Assembly (NCBI GenBank): GCA_947474365.1
Contig: CANJIU010000018.1
Location: 1-64,000 of the forward strand
DNA: 64,000 nucleotides
From: Opitutia bacterium
GTDB lineage: Bacteria > Verrucomicrobiota > Verrucomicrobiia > Opitutales > Opitutaceae
Direction: 5' to 3'
Shown in pieces: positions 35,462-43,844 of the stretch. Under the pieces are notes generated by a model that had not been told where the DNA came from, ran no database searches, and was given only the letters and a program-made list of their open reading frames with translations. How positions within the stretch are numbered: position 1 is the stretch's first letter; every line of letters begins with the position of its first letter. Made by a program: the position numbers and the translations under genes.

Positions 35462-37458
35462 GGCGCGGTCGAGGGGTTGACGGTGGCGGCCTCGTTGGCC
35501 GGCGGCGGTTTCACGGCGGGTGCCGCGGCGCGGTTCACTTTCCGGGCGTAGCTCGGCCCGCCCTCGATGAAGGCTTGGTACTCCTCGTTGAAGTAGCGAA
35601 GGGTCGACAGCACGGGATTGGGCGCGGTCTGGCCCAAACCGCAGAGCGACGCGCGCTGCATGGCGAGGCAGATGCGGCGGATCTGGACGACATCCGCGGC
35701 GGTGCCGCGGCCGCGCGAGATGCGGTCGAGGATCTGGAGGAGCTGGTATCCGCCGATCCGACACGGGGCGCATTTTCCGCAGGATTCGTCGACGCAGAAC
35801 TTCAGGTAGAACTTGGCCACCTCGACCATCGAGTCGGTTTTGTCCATCACCAGCATGCCGCCGGAGCCCATGATGGAGCCCAGCTGCTGCAGCGATTCGT
35901 AGCTGACAGGGGTGTCGAGATGTTGGACCGGGATCACACCGCCGGACGGGCCGCCGGTTTGTACGGCTTTGAGTTCGCGGCCCTCGAAGACCCCACCGCA
36001 CACCTCGTAGATGATTTCGCGCAGGGTGGTGCCCATCGGCACCTCGACGAGCTGGGCGTTGCGGACCTTGCCGGAGACGGCGAAGACCTTCGTGCCCTTC
36101 GAATTGGCCGTGCCGTGGCTCGCAAACCACGCGCCGCCCCGCAGGAGGATGGCGGGAACGCAGGCGAGCGTTTCGACGTTGTTGATCGCGGTGGGCATGC
36201 CCCACAGGCCGCGGACAGAGGGATACGGCGGCCGCGGGCTCGGGCTGCCGCGGCGTCCTTCGATCGACGCGATGAGTGCCGTCTCCTCACCGCATACAAA
36301 CGCGCCCGCGCCGAGGCGGATCTTGGCGTCGAAGGCAAATCCGCTGCCGAGGATGTCCGGGCCGAGCAGTCCCTGCGCGCGCGCCTGGGCGATGGCGCGG
36401 TCGATCCGTTCCACGGCTTTGGGATACTCGGCGCGGATGTAAAAATAGCCCTGCGAGGCACCCATCGCGTAGGCCGCGATGATCATGCCTTCAAGCACGG
36501 CGTGCGGGTCGCTCTCCAGCACGCTGCGATCCATGAACGCGCCCGGATCGCCCTCATCGCCGTTGCAAATCACGTAACGCTTGGGCGCGGGCTCCGACCG
36601 CGTAAGCTGCCACTTCATCCAGGTGGGAAAGCCGGCACCGCCCCGGCCGCGCAACGCGCTCGTCTTCATCTCCGCGATGACCGCCTCGGGCGTTTGCTCG
36701 AACAGCGCGCGCCGGAGGGCCTGATAACCATCGGCCCGCCGCAGATAGTCGTCGAGACTGTCGGGATCCACCGTCCCGCAATGACGGAGCACGATGCGAA
36801 CCTGCTTGTCGGGGGACCGCCATAGCAGATCGTCGACGACCCGGCCCTGAACGACGGAGTCCGCCACGATCCGTGCGACGTCGGGTGCGAGGACGTTGGC
36901 GTAGGTGACGCGTGACGGCAGCAGTTGCACGACGGCGCCTTCGTCGTAGATGCCGAGATCGAGGGCGCGGACGACCTGCACGCGATCGCCGAGTCCGGTT
37001 CGTTTCAATTCCTCGGCAAACGAGGCCTGGAAAAATGCGGTCTTGCTCGTGGCCTCCGGACCGGTGTCGCGGACCAACAGGTGCGTGACCGGGCCGTCGA
37101 GCGCGAGGGCGCGTTGGCGCGAGGCGATGATGTGGTCGTCGATCAGCCGATGGCCGAGGCAGTGTTCGTCGACGATGCGGGTCGCGAATTCGGTCGTGAC
37201 GTGACCATAGTGGACCACGGGCAGACCGCCGGCCTGCACTTCGACGACGGGATCGGCGAACGCGTAGCCAATCGAACCCGCGCGGAGCAGCGCGAACGAT
37301 TGGCGGCGCTCGTCGCGCAATTGGGTGAGGGCGGCGAGGACGGTCTCGGCCCCGGCCGCGATGCCGCCGGTGTCAAGTTGCACGCGAATCCACTCCGGTG
37401 GATCGGCGACGGGCTGGCGCGTGAGGGCCTCAAGCGACTCGCGGGTGAGGGCGTTCAT
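35458..37458 (-). CDS. hydB: NADH-binding hydrogenase subunit (NuoF-like)
   Basis: A 666-residue flavoprotein that passes electrons between NAD(H) and the hydrogenase. The FMN/NADH core is clear ([45 protein letters not shown]), as is one [4Fe-4S] cluster ([13 protein letters not shown] plus a distal LCGLG). Two thioredoxin-like domains precede it (about 22-105 and 118-215), but neither has the four Cys ligands: where ferredoxins have C-GTGC and GCxGxC, this protein has LDTGG and AGSIGYA. The usual C-terminal two-cluster ferredoxin domain is also absent; the protein ends in a Pro/Ala tail. This may make it a non-bifurcating NADH-dependent form. It overlaps hydC and hydA by 4 bp each. Confidence 0.92.
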   Translation of the reverse strand: MNALTRESLEALTRQPVADPPEWIRVQLDTGGIAAGAETVLAALTQLRDERRQSFALLRAGSIGYAFADPVVEVQAGGLPVVHYGHVTTEFATRIVDEHCLGHRLIDDHIIASRQRALALDGPVTHLLVRDTGPEATSKTAFFQASFAEELKRTGLGDRVQVVRALDLGIYDEGAVVQLLPSRVTYANVLAPDVARIVADSVVQGRVVDDLLWRSPDKQVRIVLRHCGTVDPDSLDDYLRRADGYQALRRALFEQTPEAVIAEMKTSALRGRGGAGFPTWMKWQLTRSEPAPKRYVICNGDEGDPGAFMDRSVLESDPHAVLEGMIIAAYAMGASQGYFYIRAEYPKAVERIDRAIAQARAQGLLGPDILGSGFAFDAKIRLGAGAFVCGEETALIASIEGRRGSPSPRPPYPSVRGLWGMPTAINNVETLACVPAILLRGGAWFASHGTANSKGTKVFAVSGKVRNAQLVEVPMGTTLREIIYEVCGGVFEGRELKAVQTGGPSGGVIPVQHLDTPVSYESLQQLGSIMGSGGMLVMDKTDSMVEVAKFYLKFCVDESCGKCAPCRIGGYQLLQILDRISRGRGTAADVVQIRRICLAMQRASLCGLGQTAPNPVLSTLRYFNEEYQAFIEGGPSYARKVNRAAAPAVKPPPANEAATVNPSTAP

Positions 37459-38135
37459 GTGACGGCCTCCTTTTTGGTGCGGATGGCGGCGATGTGTCCG
37501 GCGATGTCACCGGGCTTTACGTGGCCGCAAGGCTTGCCGTCGACGACCATGGCGGGTGCCATGCCGCAGCACCCGATGCAGCGCACCACGTCGAGGTGGA
37601 ACTGGCGATCCGGCGTCGTCTGGCCTTCCGCGACACCGAGCTGCGAGCGGACCTCGTTGAGCAGGTCGGCCGAGCCCTTGAGATAGCACGCCGTGCCGTT
37701 GCATACGGTGAGGGTGTGCGCGCCGGGCGGCTGCAGCTTGAAGTAGTGGTAGAAGGTGATGACCTCGTAAATCCGCGCCAGCTTCACGCCGAGCTCGCGC
37801 GACAATTCCATCGCCACCTCGCGCGGTACATAGCCGTGCTGGTTTTGGATGGCGTGGAGAATCATGATGAGGTTGCCCTCCTCGTTCCGCCAGCGGGCGA
37901 TGTGCTGCTGGACGTCGCGCCTGACCGTTGTGTCGAGCTTGCGCTGAATCCGCCGCAGGCGCTCCAGCTTCACGTCGACGAGCCGGGCGACCTCGTCGGA
38001 AACATCGCGGGGCACGTAGCCGTGTTGCCCCTCCAATGTTTCCAACATGTCGAGCAAGGCGGCCTCGTCGTGCCGCGCAAGATCGGCGGGTCGCGCGGCG
38101 TGTTCCGCCTCCAGTCCGACAACAGCGCTTTTCAT
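37455..38135 (-). CDS. hydC: [2Fe-2S] hydrogenase subunit (NuoE-like) with internal repeat
   Basis: A 226-residue thioredoxin-like [2Fe-2S] subunit. The ligands are C145 and C150 ([10 protein letters not shown]) and C186 and C190 (CIGCC). The NuoE helical head appears twice: residues 87-125 ([20 protein letters not shown]) and, in a weaker copy, 25-62 ([20 protein letters not shown]). Typical NuoE/HydC proteins of about 160 residues have only one. The start at 38135 was chosen as the ATG before the first repeat; longer frames run into the divergent promoter region. First gene of hydC-hydB-hydA. Confidence 0.92.
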   Translation of the reverse strand: MKSAVVGLEAEHAARPADLARHDEAALLDMLETLEGQHGYVPRDVSDEVARLVDVKLERLRRIQRKLDTTVRRDVQQHIARWRNEEGNLIMILHAIQNQHGYVPREVAMELSRELGVKLARIYEVITFYHYFKLQPPGAHTLTVCNGTACYLKGSADLLNEVRSQLGVAEGQTTPDRQFHLDVVRCIGCCGMAPAMVVDGKPCGHVKPGDIAGHIAAIRTKKEAVT

Positions 38136-38293
38136 GGCATTGCCATCATAGTCTTGCCGGGAACGCTTCACTTCGCGCGCGTTGGCGAACCGTACGCACA
38201 TCTTGTAGCTGGGCGTGCCGGGGCGCCGTTCCCGGAGAGGGGACGCACGATTTTCCGTGTCATGCGACCGCCAACCCGGCAGCTTTCCCCGCC

Positions 38294-39535
38294 GTGACAC
38301 CCGCCGACTTCATCGACCGCCATCCCGCCGAATTGCTGGGCAGACTCCAGCAGTTGGTGGGAACGGTCACCGTGAACCCGCCTGGCGAGAACTACGACCG
38401 GGTGACGGCCTGGCTGGTGCGCGAGATGGAGGCGCTCGGCATCCGGACGCGACGGTTCACGATTCCGGGCCCGTTGTTGCGCCGGACGCTGCCGCCCGAA
38501 CAGCACGGCTTTCCGCGGTACAATGTGCTCGGCCGCATCGCGGCGCCCGGCGCGAGGAAGACGGTGCATTTCAACGCACACTACGACGTCGTTCCAGTAT
38601 CCGGAAAATGGAAACACGGCAGCCCGTTCAGCGGCGCGGTGGAGGACGGATGGATTTACGGCCGCGGCACGGCCGACATGAAAGGCTCGATTGCCAGCCT
38701 GCTCCTGGCGGTGCAGGCGCTGCGGGCCACGCGCACCGTCCCGAAGATGAACGTCGAGATTTCCTTCACTGCCGATGAGGAGACCGACTCCGAACTGGGC
38801 ACCGGCTGGCTCGTGCGCCACGCCCCGATCCGTCCCGATTACGCCGTCGTGATGGAGGGCGGCGAGGGTCGCGCCGTGTGCTGCGGCCACAACGGCACGC
38901 TCTGGCTCGAGGTTGAGGTCCACGGCCGGCCGGCGCACGGCTCAACGCCCGAAAAGGGCATCAATGCGCTGGAGAAGATGTCCGCGCTCGTCCGGGCCCT
39001 CGACGGCTACAAGCGTACGCTGGCGACCCGCACCTGGAAATCGCCCGAGGGCAGGCTGCACCGCCCCACCGTCAACCTCGGCGGCGTGTTTCACTGCGGC
39101 GAAGGCGCGAAAATCAACACCGTGCCCGCCCACGCCAGCTTCACGATCGACCGCCGCGTGCTGCCGTTGGAAAATCACGCGACGGCGGAGCGCGAACTGC
39201 GGGCCGTGCTCGCGGCGGCGGCGCGCACGATTCCGCAATGCCGGATCACAGTGAAGAAAGTGTCGGAAAACTTTGCGTGCTTTTCCACGCCGACGCATCC
39301 GTTCTTCGCCGCCATGGCGGGCTGCGTGACGCGGGTGCGGAAGGAGAAGGCCCGGTTCAACGTGTCGACCGGCTTCAACGACATGCACTTTTTCTCACAC
39401 CACCTGAAAATCCCGACGCTCGGCTACGGCCCCGGCGGCAGGGACTATCACGCCATCGACGAGCGCGCCGAGGTGAAGGAACTGCTCGCGAGTGCGAAGA
39501 TCTACGCGGAGCTGATGACGACGTTTGGCGGGTAG
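38294..39535 (+). CDS. M20-family metallopeptidase (ArgE/DapE type)
   Basis: A 413-residue zinc amidohydrolase for dipeptides or N-acyl amino acids. Metal ligands can be placed at H97 (HFNAHYDVVP), D128 (GRGTADMKG), E162/E163 (TADEET) and a C-terminal His (GGRDYHAIDE). A lid domain sits in the middle (VEVHGRPAHGSTPEKG). The start is a GTG at 38294; no ATG is available in frame, and the much longer frame crosses the hydC promoter. Cytoplasmic; no signal peptide. Stands alone, divergent from the hyd operon. Confidence 0.85.
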   Translation: MTPADFIDRHPAELLGRLQQLVGTVTVNPPGENYDRVTAWLVREMEALGIRTRRFTIPGPLLRRTLPPEQHGFPRYNVLGRIAAPGARKTVHFNAHYDVVPVSGKWKHGSPFSGAVEDGWIYGRGTADMKGSIASLLLAVQALRATRTVPKMNVEISFTADEETDSELGTGWLVRHAPIRPDYAVVMEGGEGRAVCCGHNGTLWLEVEVHGRPAHGSTPEKGINALEKMSALVRALDGYKRTLATRTWKSPEGRLHRPTVNLGGVFHCGEGAKINTVPAHASFTIDRRVLPLENHATAERELRAVLAAAARTIPQCRITVKKVSENFACFSTPTHPFFAAMAGCVTRVRKEKARFNVSTGFNDMHFFSHHLKIPTLGYGPGGRDYHAIDERAEVKELLASAKIYAELMTTFGG

Positions 39536-39564
39536 GATGTTAGGATCGCCCTTGGGCGTGTGCC

Positions 39565-41508
39565 TCACAGGTGCTCATCGTAGGTGATGTCGATTTTGGC
39601 GAGGAAGGCCTGCTTCTTCGCGGCGCCCTGGAAGCGGATGCTGTGCGTGAGCTCGTCGTAGACCCAGCCGTTTTGCGGGTCGGGGCGCACCTCCTGTCCG
39701 TCGACCCGGACGCGCAGGCTTTTTTCATAGAACGTCGCGGCCCCTCCGACCGGTTCGAGCGCGACCGCGACGGTGTCGGCGATCCGGTCGCCCAACGCGG
39801 CCAGCGGACCGGAAAAATCGCTCTCGATATTCAACACCGTGCCGCCCGTGAGCTCGGCGGCGCGCCGGTGCGAGAGGTTGCCCGGTGACACCACGGCGTG
39901 CATCTCGATCTTTCCGCGCTTGTTGCCCTTCGCGATGATGAACGGGCGCAGCACCCAGTAATTAATGTAGCCGTCAAGCGTCTGCCGCTTTTGCGGAGCA
40001 CGCGCGTTGTACTGACTGAGCAGATCCGGGAGCTTGCCGTTTTCGATCCATTCGGCCTGCGGCGGACCGCTCCGTTGCTCCTTCCACAGGGCCATGCGCG
40101 TCTCCTCCTCATCCATGAAGAAAACCACGATCGTGGTGGCGTCGGGGCGCAGGAACGCGTGCTGGTGCTGGTAGGAACCGACGACGAAATTATACACCGC
40201 GGTGAACGCCGTGCGGTTGCTGTCGCCATTGGTGCCGACTTTCACGAGCTCGGCGAAAACACGGTCGGGCGTCCGGGATGTGACCCAGGGCTGGGCCAGC
40301 ACGGGGAGCGTCACGAGTGTGCCGTTGCTCGCGACCCGCTTGGTCAGCGGCTTCGGCCGGCCGCGGCTGTCGGTCACCGGGTTGCCCGCCGGGTCGAGTT
40401 CAACGGAGCGCACTTCCTTGAAGTAAGGCTGGTCGTCAGGCCGGCGGTTCGGATCCGCGTTCACAAAATCGGTCGTTAGCACCCCGATGCGATAGTCGAG
40501 ATCACGCGTGTGAAAGAGCTGCCGAAAGCGGTTTAGATTCGCCGCGATGCGGCCCTGATGCGCGGCCATCGAGGGCGAATTGTTGATGACAAACACGAGG
40601 TCCACCTCGCGACTGCGGGAGCGATCGACCGAGAGGTGCTTCGAATTGCGGATCGGCTCGACCTGGATCGAAACGACATTTTCCACGCCGAGGTGGGCGT
40701 TGTTTTCGTCGATGGTGTAATATTTGAAACTCTCCTCGCCGATGAAACCCGGGTTGGGCGCGTAGGTGAGCCGGCCGGTGGCGCGGTCGAGGCGGGCGGT
40801 GCCGTGCGAGGGTCCTGCCTTCCCGTCCAGCAGGTAAGAGACCTTCGGGGTGGCGATGCCGATGCGGTCCGCCGGCGTCATGAAATCCTCGTGGCTCGGC
40901 AGTTGGTGTGTGACCGGCGAATTGGGGCGCGTCGTGAGGGAGACACCGCGTACGTTCATGGCGCGCTCGCGGCTGGCGCCAACTTCGAACTTCGGCATCA
41001 CGACTGCCGGAGGCGCCTTCACCGTGATCACGACGGTGTTCTTGAAAACGAGGCCCGATGTTTCATTGCGCACCGTATAGCTGAAGGAGTCCTCGCCCGT
41101 GTAGTCATCCTGTGGCCGATACGCAAAATAGCCGAGGCGCGACGTCTTGGTCTTGAAAAAATCCGCCTCGTCGCCGCCCCCGGAAAGCCCCACGCGGCCG
41201 TACCGCGGCTCGGCTGTGATCGTGTAAATCAGATCGGTGCGCGAATCGGGACTGACCACCTCCGGGGCGACAACCAATTGCCCGTGCGCGCCCGTGCCCT
41301 CGGCTTCGAGCTCCATGGGTGTCGTCGAGACGAAAGCATCCCGTTCGCCGGATGTTGCGCGGTTCGCGGCGGTAGCCGGGCCCCGGAGCGCGGGCGTGTC
41401 CGCGGCGAAGGCTGGAACCGTTGCCAGCGCCAATATCCCGTACAAAATGCGCAGTCCGTGGCGGGCGATAAGTTCGTGTTTCATCAGAGTAAAGGGTGTG
41501 CGACGCAT
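39565..41508 (-). CDS. Secreted protein with cadherin-like repeats and vWA-like domain
   Basis: A 647-residue exported protein; a second ATG eight codons in (41484) would give a tidier signal peptide (GLRILYGILALATVPAFA). Two Ig/cadherin-like segments carry GYFAYRPQDDYTGEDSFSYT and LTYAPNPGFIGEESFKYYTI, as in adhesion proteins with VCBS/Big-type repeats. A vWA-like domain follows from about residue 305: VDLVFVINNSPSM replaces the canonical DxSxS metal site with NxSxS, and VVFFMDEEE closes the fold. The residue change may weaken metal binding. Function unknown; surface adhesion or complex assembly is plausible. Confidence 0.75.
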   Translation of the reverse strand: MRRTPFTLMKHELIARHGLRILYGILALATVPAFAADTPALRGPATAANRATSGERDAFVSTTPMELEAEGTGAHGQLVVAPEVVSPDSRTDLIYTITAEPRYGRVGLSGGGDEADFFKTKTSRLGYFAYRPQDDYTGEDSFSYTVRNETSGLVFKNTVVITVKAPPAVVMPKFEVGASRERAMNVRGVSLTTRPNSPVTHQLPSHEDFMTPADRIGIATPKVSYLLDGKAGPSHGTARLDRATGRLTYAPNPGFIGEESFKYYTIDENNAHLGVENVVSIQVEPIRNSKHLSVDRSRSREVDLVFVINNSPSMAAHQGRIAANLNRFRQLFHTRDLDYRIGVLTTDFVNADPNRRPDDQPYFKEVRSVELDPAGNPVTDSRGRPKPLTKRVASNGTLVTLPVLAQPWVTSRTPDRVFAELVKVGTNGDSNRTAFTAVYNFVVGSYQHQHAFLRPDATTIVVFFMDEEETRMALWKEQRSGPPQAEWIENGKLPDLLSQYNARAPQKRQTLDGYINYWVLRPFIIAKGNKRGKIEMHAVVSPGNLSHRRAAELTGGTVLNIESDFSGPLAALGDRIADTVAVALEPVGGAATFYEKSLRVRVDGQEVRPDPQNGWVYDELTHSIRFQGAAKKQAFLAKIDITYDEHL

Positions 41509-41580
41509 GACGTCCTATCCGTCATCCCGGCCGGGGCCAAGTTCCGCTTTGGTCTACCCAGCCCGGGCATGCGACGAGGG

Positions 41581-42165
41581 CTATCCCTTGAGCCCCGAAC
41601 GGATCATGCTTACGGCGATCGCGGCGAGCAGCATCGAGACGATCTTCGAGATCGCGCGCATGCCCATCGCGCCGATCATCCGCCCCAGCACGTCGCTGTA
41701 GGCGAACGCCAGCACCACGATCCCGAGGTTGACGGTCAGCGCGGCGAGCGTGACGCCGTAGCCGACCTTGTGGGCGAGCACGAGGAGCGTCGCGATCAGC
41801 GCAGGCCCCGCGATCAGCGGCATTCCGAGCGGCACGACGCCGAAATCCTCGGGGAGTTTTTCCGCCTCGACCGCCGAGTGAATCAAGTCACGCGCGGCGA
41901 GGATGAAGAGGATCAGCCCGCCCGCGATTTGGAAATCGTTCACCGAGATGCCGAGCGCGGCGAACATCGTCTGACCCAGGAAAAGGAACCCCAGCGCCAC
42001 GGCGCCACCGGTGATCGTCGCCTGGCGCGCGATGCGCTGCCGCTGTGGGGGTGCGATGCCCTGGCCCAGACCGAGGAAAATCGCCGCGAGCCCGACGGGG
42101 TCGATCGCGACGAACAGCGGGATGAAGGCCTTGAGGAAATCTTCCAGCAGGGGCGGCATGCTCAT
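41581..42165 (-). CDS. MarC family integral membrane protein
   Basis: A 194-residue protein with six helices and the MarC/UPF0056 pattern (FLKAFIPLFVAIDPVGLAAI, AGPALIATLLVLAHKVGYGV, MGMRAISKIVSMLLAAIAVS). The function of the family is not settled. The ATG at 42165 (MSMPPLL) was chosen over a TTG upstream that lies in an inverted-repeat region. It is divergent from the GH88 gene. Confidence 0.88.
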   Translation of the reverse strand: MSMPPLLEDFLKAFIPLFVAIDPVGLAAIFLGLGQGIAPPQRQRIARQATITGGAVALGFLFLGQTMFAALGISVNDFQIAGGLILFILAARDLIHSAVEAEKLPEDFGVVPLGMPLIAGPALIATLLVLAHKVGYGVTLAALTVNLGIVVLAFAYSDVLGRMIGAMGMRAISKIVSMLLAAIAVSMIRSGLKG

Positions 42166-42271
42166 GGGACAAAAGACCAAACGGCCAAAAGACCAAGGGA
42201 CAAAATAGTCCTCCGATGCGACGGGGCGTTTTTAGTCTTTTAGTCTCGTGGTCTTTTGGTCCTTTTGTCCC
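42166..42271. repeat. Inverted repeat with repeated GACCAA words between marC and GH88 genes
   Basis: GGGACAAAAGACCA (42166-42179) is answered by GGTCCTTTTGTCCC (42258-42271) about 80 bp away. Within the arms, words such as CCAAAAGACCAA and GGGACAAAA recur, so several overlapping hairpins are possible. The element fills most of the divergent promoter region and looks unlike the GC-rich DNA around it. Confidence 0.5.
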
Positions 42272-42302
42272 TTGGCTGCTTCGTTGCAGCCCTCTTCGCC
42301 AA

Positions 42303-43724
42303 ATGAAAATCAACGACTCTCTCACTCCGCAGAAGCTGAAAAAGAAAACCGCGCGCGTCTTCGAGCTCGCCGGCCAGAAGATCCGCGCGATTGACGCGGC
42401 ATGGGATCCCGCGAAAGGCACGCCGGTGTTTACGTGGAAAGGGAAGTACACCTCCCGCGGCTGGACCGAGTGGACGCAGGGTTTCCAATTCGGCCTGGCG
42501 TTCCTGCACTTTGACGCCACGGGCGACGAGGCGATGCTCAAGCTCGGTCGCGAAAAGACCGTGAAATACATGGCGTCGCACGTCTCGCACATCGGCGTGC
42601 ATGACCACGGCTTCAACAATATCTCGACGTACGGCAATCTCCGCCGGCTGATCCTCGAGGGGAAGATCGCGAGGGAGCAGGGCGAGCTCGATTACACCGA
42701 GATGGCGCTGAAGGTTTCCGGCGCGGTGCAGGCCGCACGTTACGTGACGACCGCCTACAAGCAGCCGTGGTCGCCGGTCGCCGGCACGCCGGCGGGCACC
42801 GGCGTCGCGCCGAGCGGTTACGTCTACTCCTTCAACGGCCCGCAATCGTTGTTCTCCGACACGATCCGCTCGATGCGCTCGCTGGTGGTGGCGCATCAGC
42901 TCGGCCACGTCCTGATGGGCGAGGGCGACAAGCCGATCAACCTCCTGCATCGCGCCGTCGAGCACGCCGCGACCACGGCGCGGTTCAACGTGTTTTTCGG
43001 CCAGGGCCGCGACATCTACGACGTGCGCGGTCGCGTGGCGCACGAGGGTGTCTTCAACCGCAACGACGGCCAGTTCCGCAACTCGAGCTCGCAGCAGGGC
43101 TACTCGCCGTTCACGACTTGGACGCGTGGCGCGGCGTGGCTGATCTGCGGCTACGCGGAGCAGCTGGAGTTTCTCGACACGGTGAAGGGCTCCGACCTCG
43201 ACGCCGTCGGCGGGCGGCGGGCCGTGACGGATCTGTTTTTGGAAACGGCGCGCGCGACGAGCGATCATTACATCGACGGTTATTCCTCGAAGGACGGTGT
43301 GCCGTACTGGGACAGCATGGCGTTGCACAGCCATCTGCTCGGCGACTACACGAAGAAGAACGCGGATCCGTTCAACGCCCACGAGCCGGTCGACAGTTCA
43401 GCGGCGGCGATTGCGGCGCAGGGCTTCCTCCGGCTCGGCACCTATCTCAGCGCGAAGGGCGAAACGGCCGCGGGCGAGCGGTATTTCCAGGCGGGACTGA
43501 CGATCGCCAACACGCTGTTCGACGAGCCGTATCTTTCCGCGGACAAGAAACACCAGGGCCTGTTGCTGCACAGCGTCTACCACCGCCCGAACGGCTGGGA
43601 TCACATCCCGCCCGGCCGCAAGGTCCCGTGCGGCGAGGCGTGCATGTGGGGCGATTACCACGCGGTGGAGCTGGCGCTGCTGATTCAACGGCTCGCCGAC
43701 GGGAAGTACTACACGTTCTTCTGA
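42303..43724 (+). CDS. GH88-family unsaturated glucuronyl hydrolase-like enzyme
   Basis: A 473-residue (alpha/alpha)6-barrel enzyme that removes unsaturated uronic acids left by polysaccharide lyases. GH88 marks include GVHDHGFNN with D101, FSDTIRSMRSL with D186 (the two likely catalytic Asp), TWTRGAAWLICGYAEQL and EPVDSSAAAIAAQGFLRL. No signal peptide is seen, so it probably acts in the cytoplasm on imported oligosaccharides. The ATG at 42303 follows the repeat-rich region; upstream in-frame codons belong to that repeat. Confidence 0.9.
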   Translation: MKINDSLTPQKLKKKTARVFELAGQKIRAIDAAWDPAKGTPVFTWKGKYTSRGWTEWTQGFQFGLAFLHFDATGDEAMLKLGREKTVKYMASHVSHIGVHDHGFNNISTYGNLRRLILEGKIAREQGELDYTEMALKVSGAVQAARYVTTAYKQPWSPVAGTPAGTGVAPSGYVYSFNGPQSLFSDTIRSMRSLVVAHQLGHVLMGEGDKPINLLHRAVEHAATTARFNVFFGQGRDIYDVRGRVAHEGVFNRNDGQFRNSSSQQGYSPFTTWTRGAAWLICGYAEQLEFLDTVKGSDLDAVGGRRAVTDLFLETARATSDHYIDGYSSKDGVPYWDSMALHSHLLGDYTKKNADPFNAHEPVDSSAAAIAAQGFLRLGTYLSAKGETAAGERYFQAGLTIANTLFDEPYLSADKKHQGLLLHSVYHRPNGWDHIPPGRKVPCGEACMWGDYHAVELALLIQRLADGKYYTFF

Positions 43725-43844
43725 TCCGCGCACCGAGCGCGGGGCCGGTGTGGTTGAGGGATCCGGGGTGACACCGGTTTCGCGGTTATGCGCTCGCAAT
43801 CGCGAGGTTGCGGCCGTCCGTCACCGCCGTAGCGTCGGGCCCTC

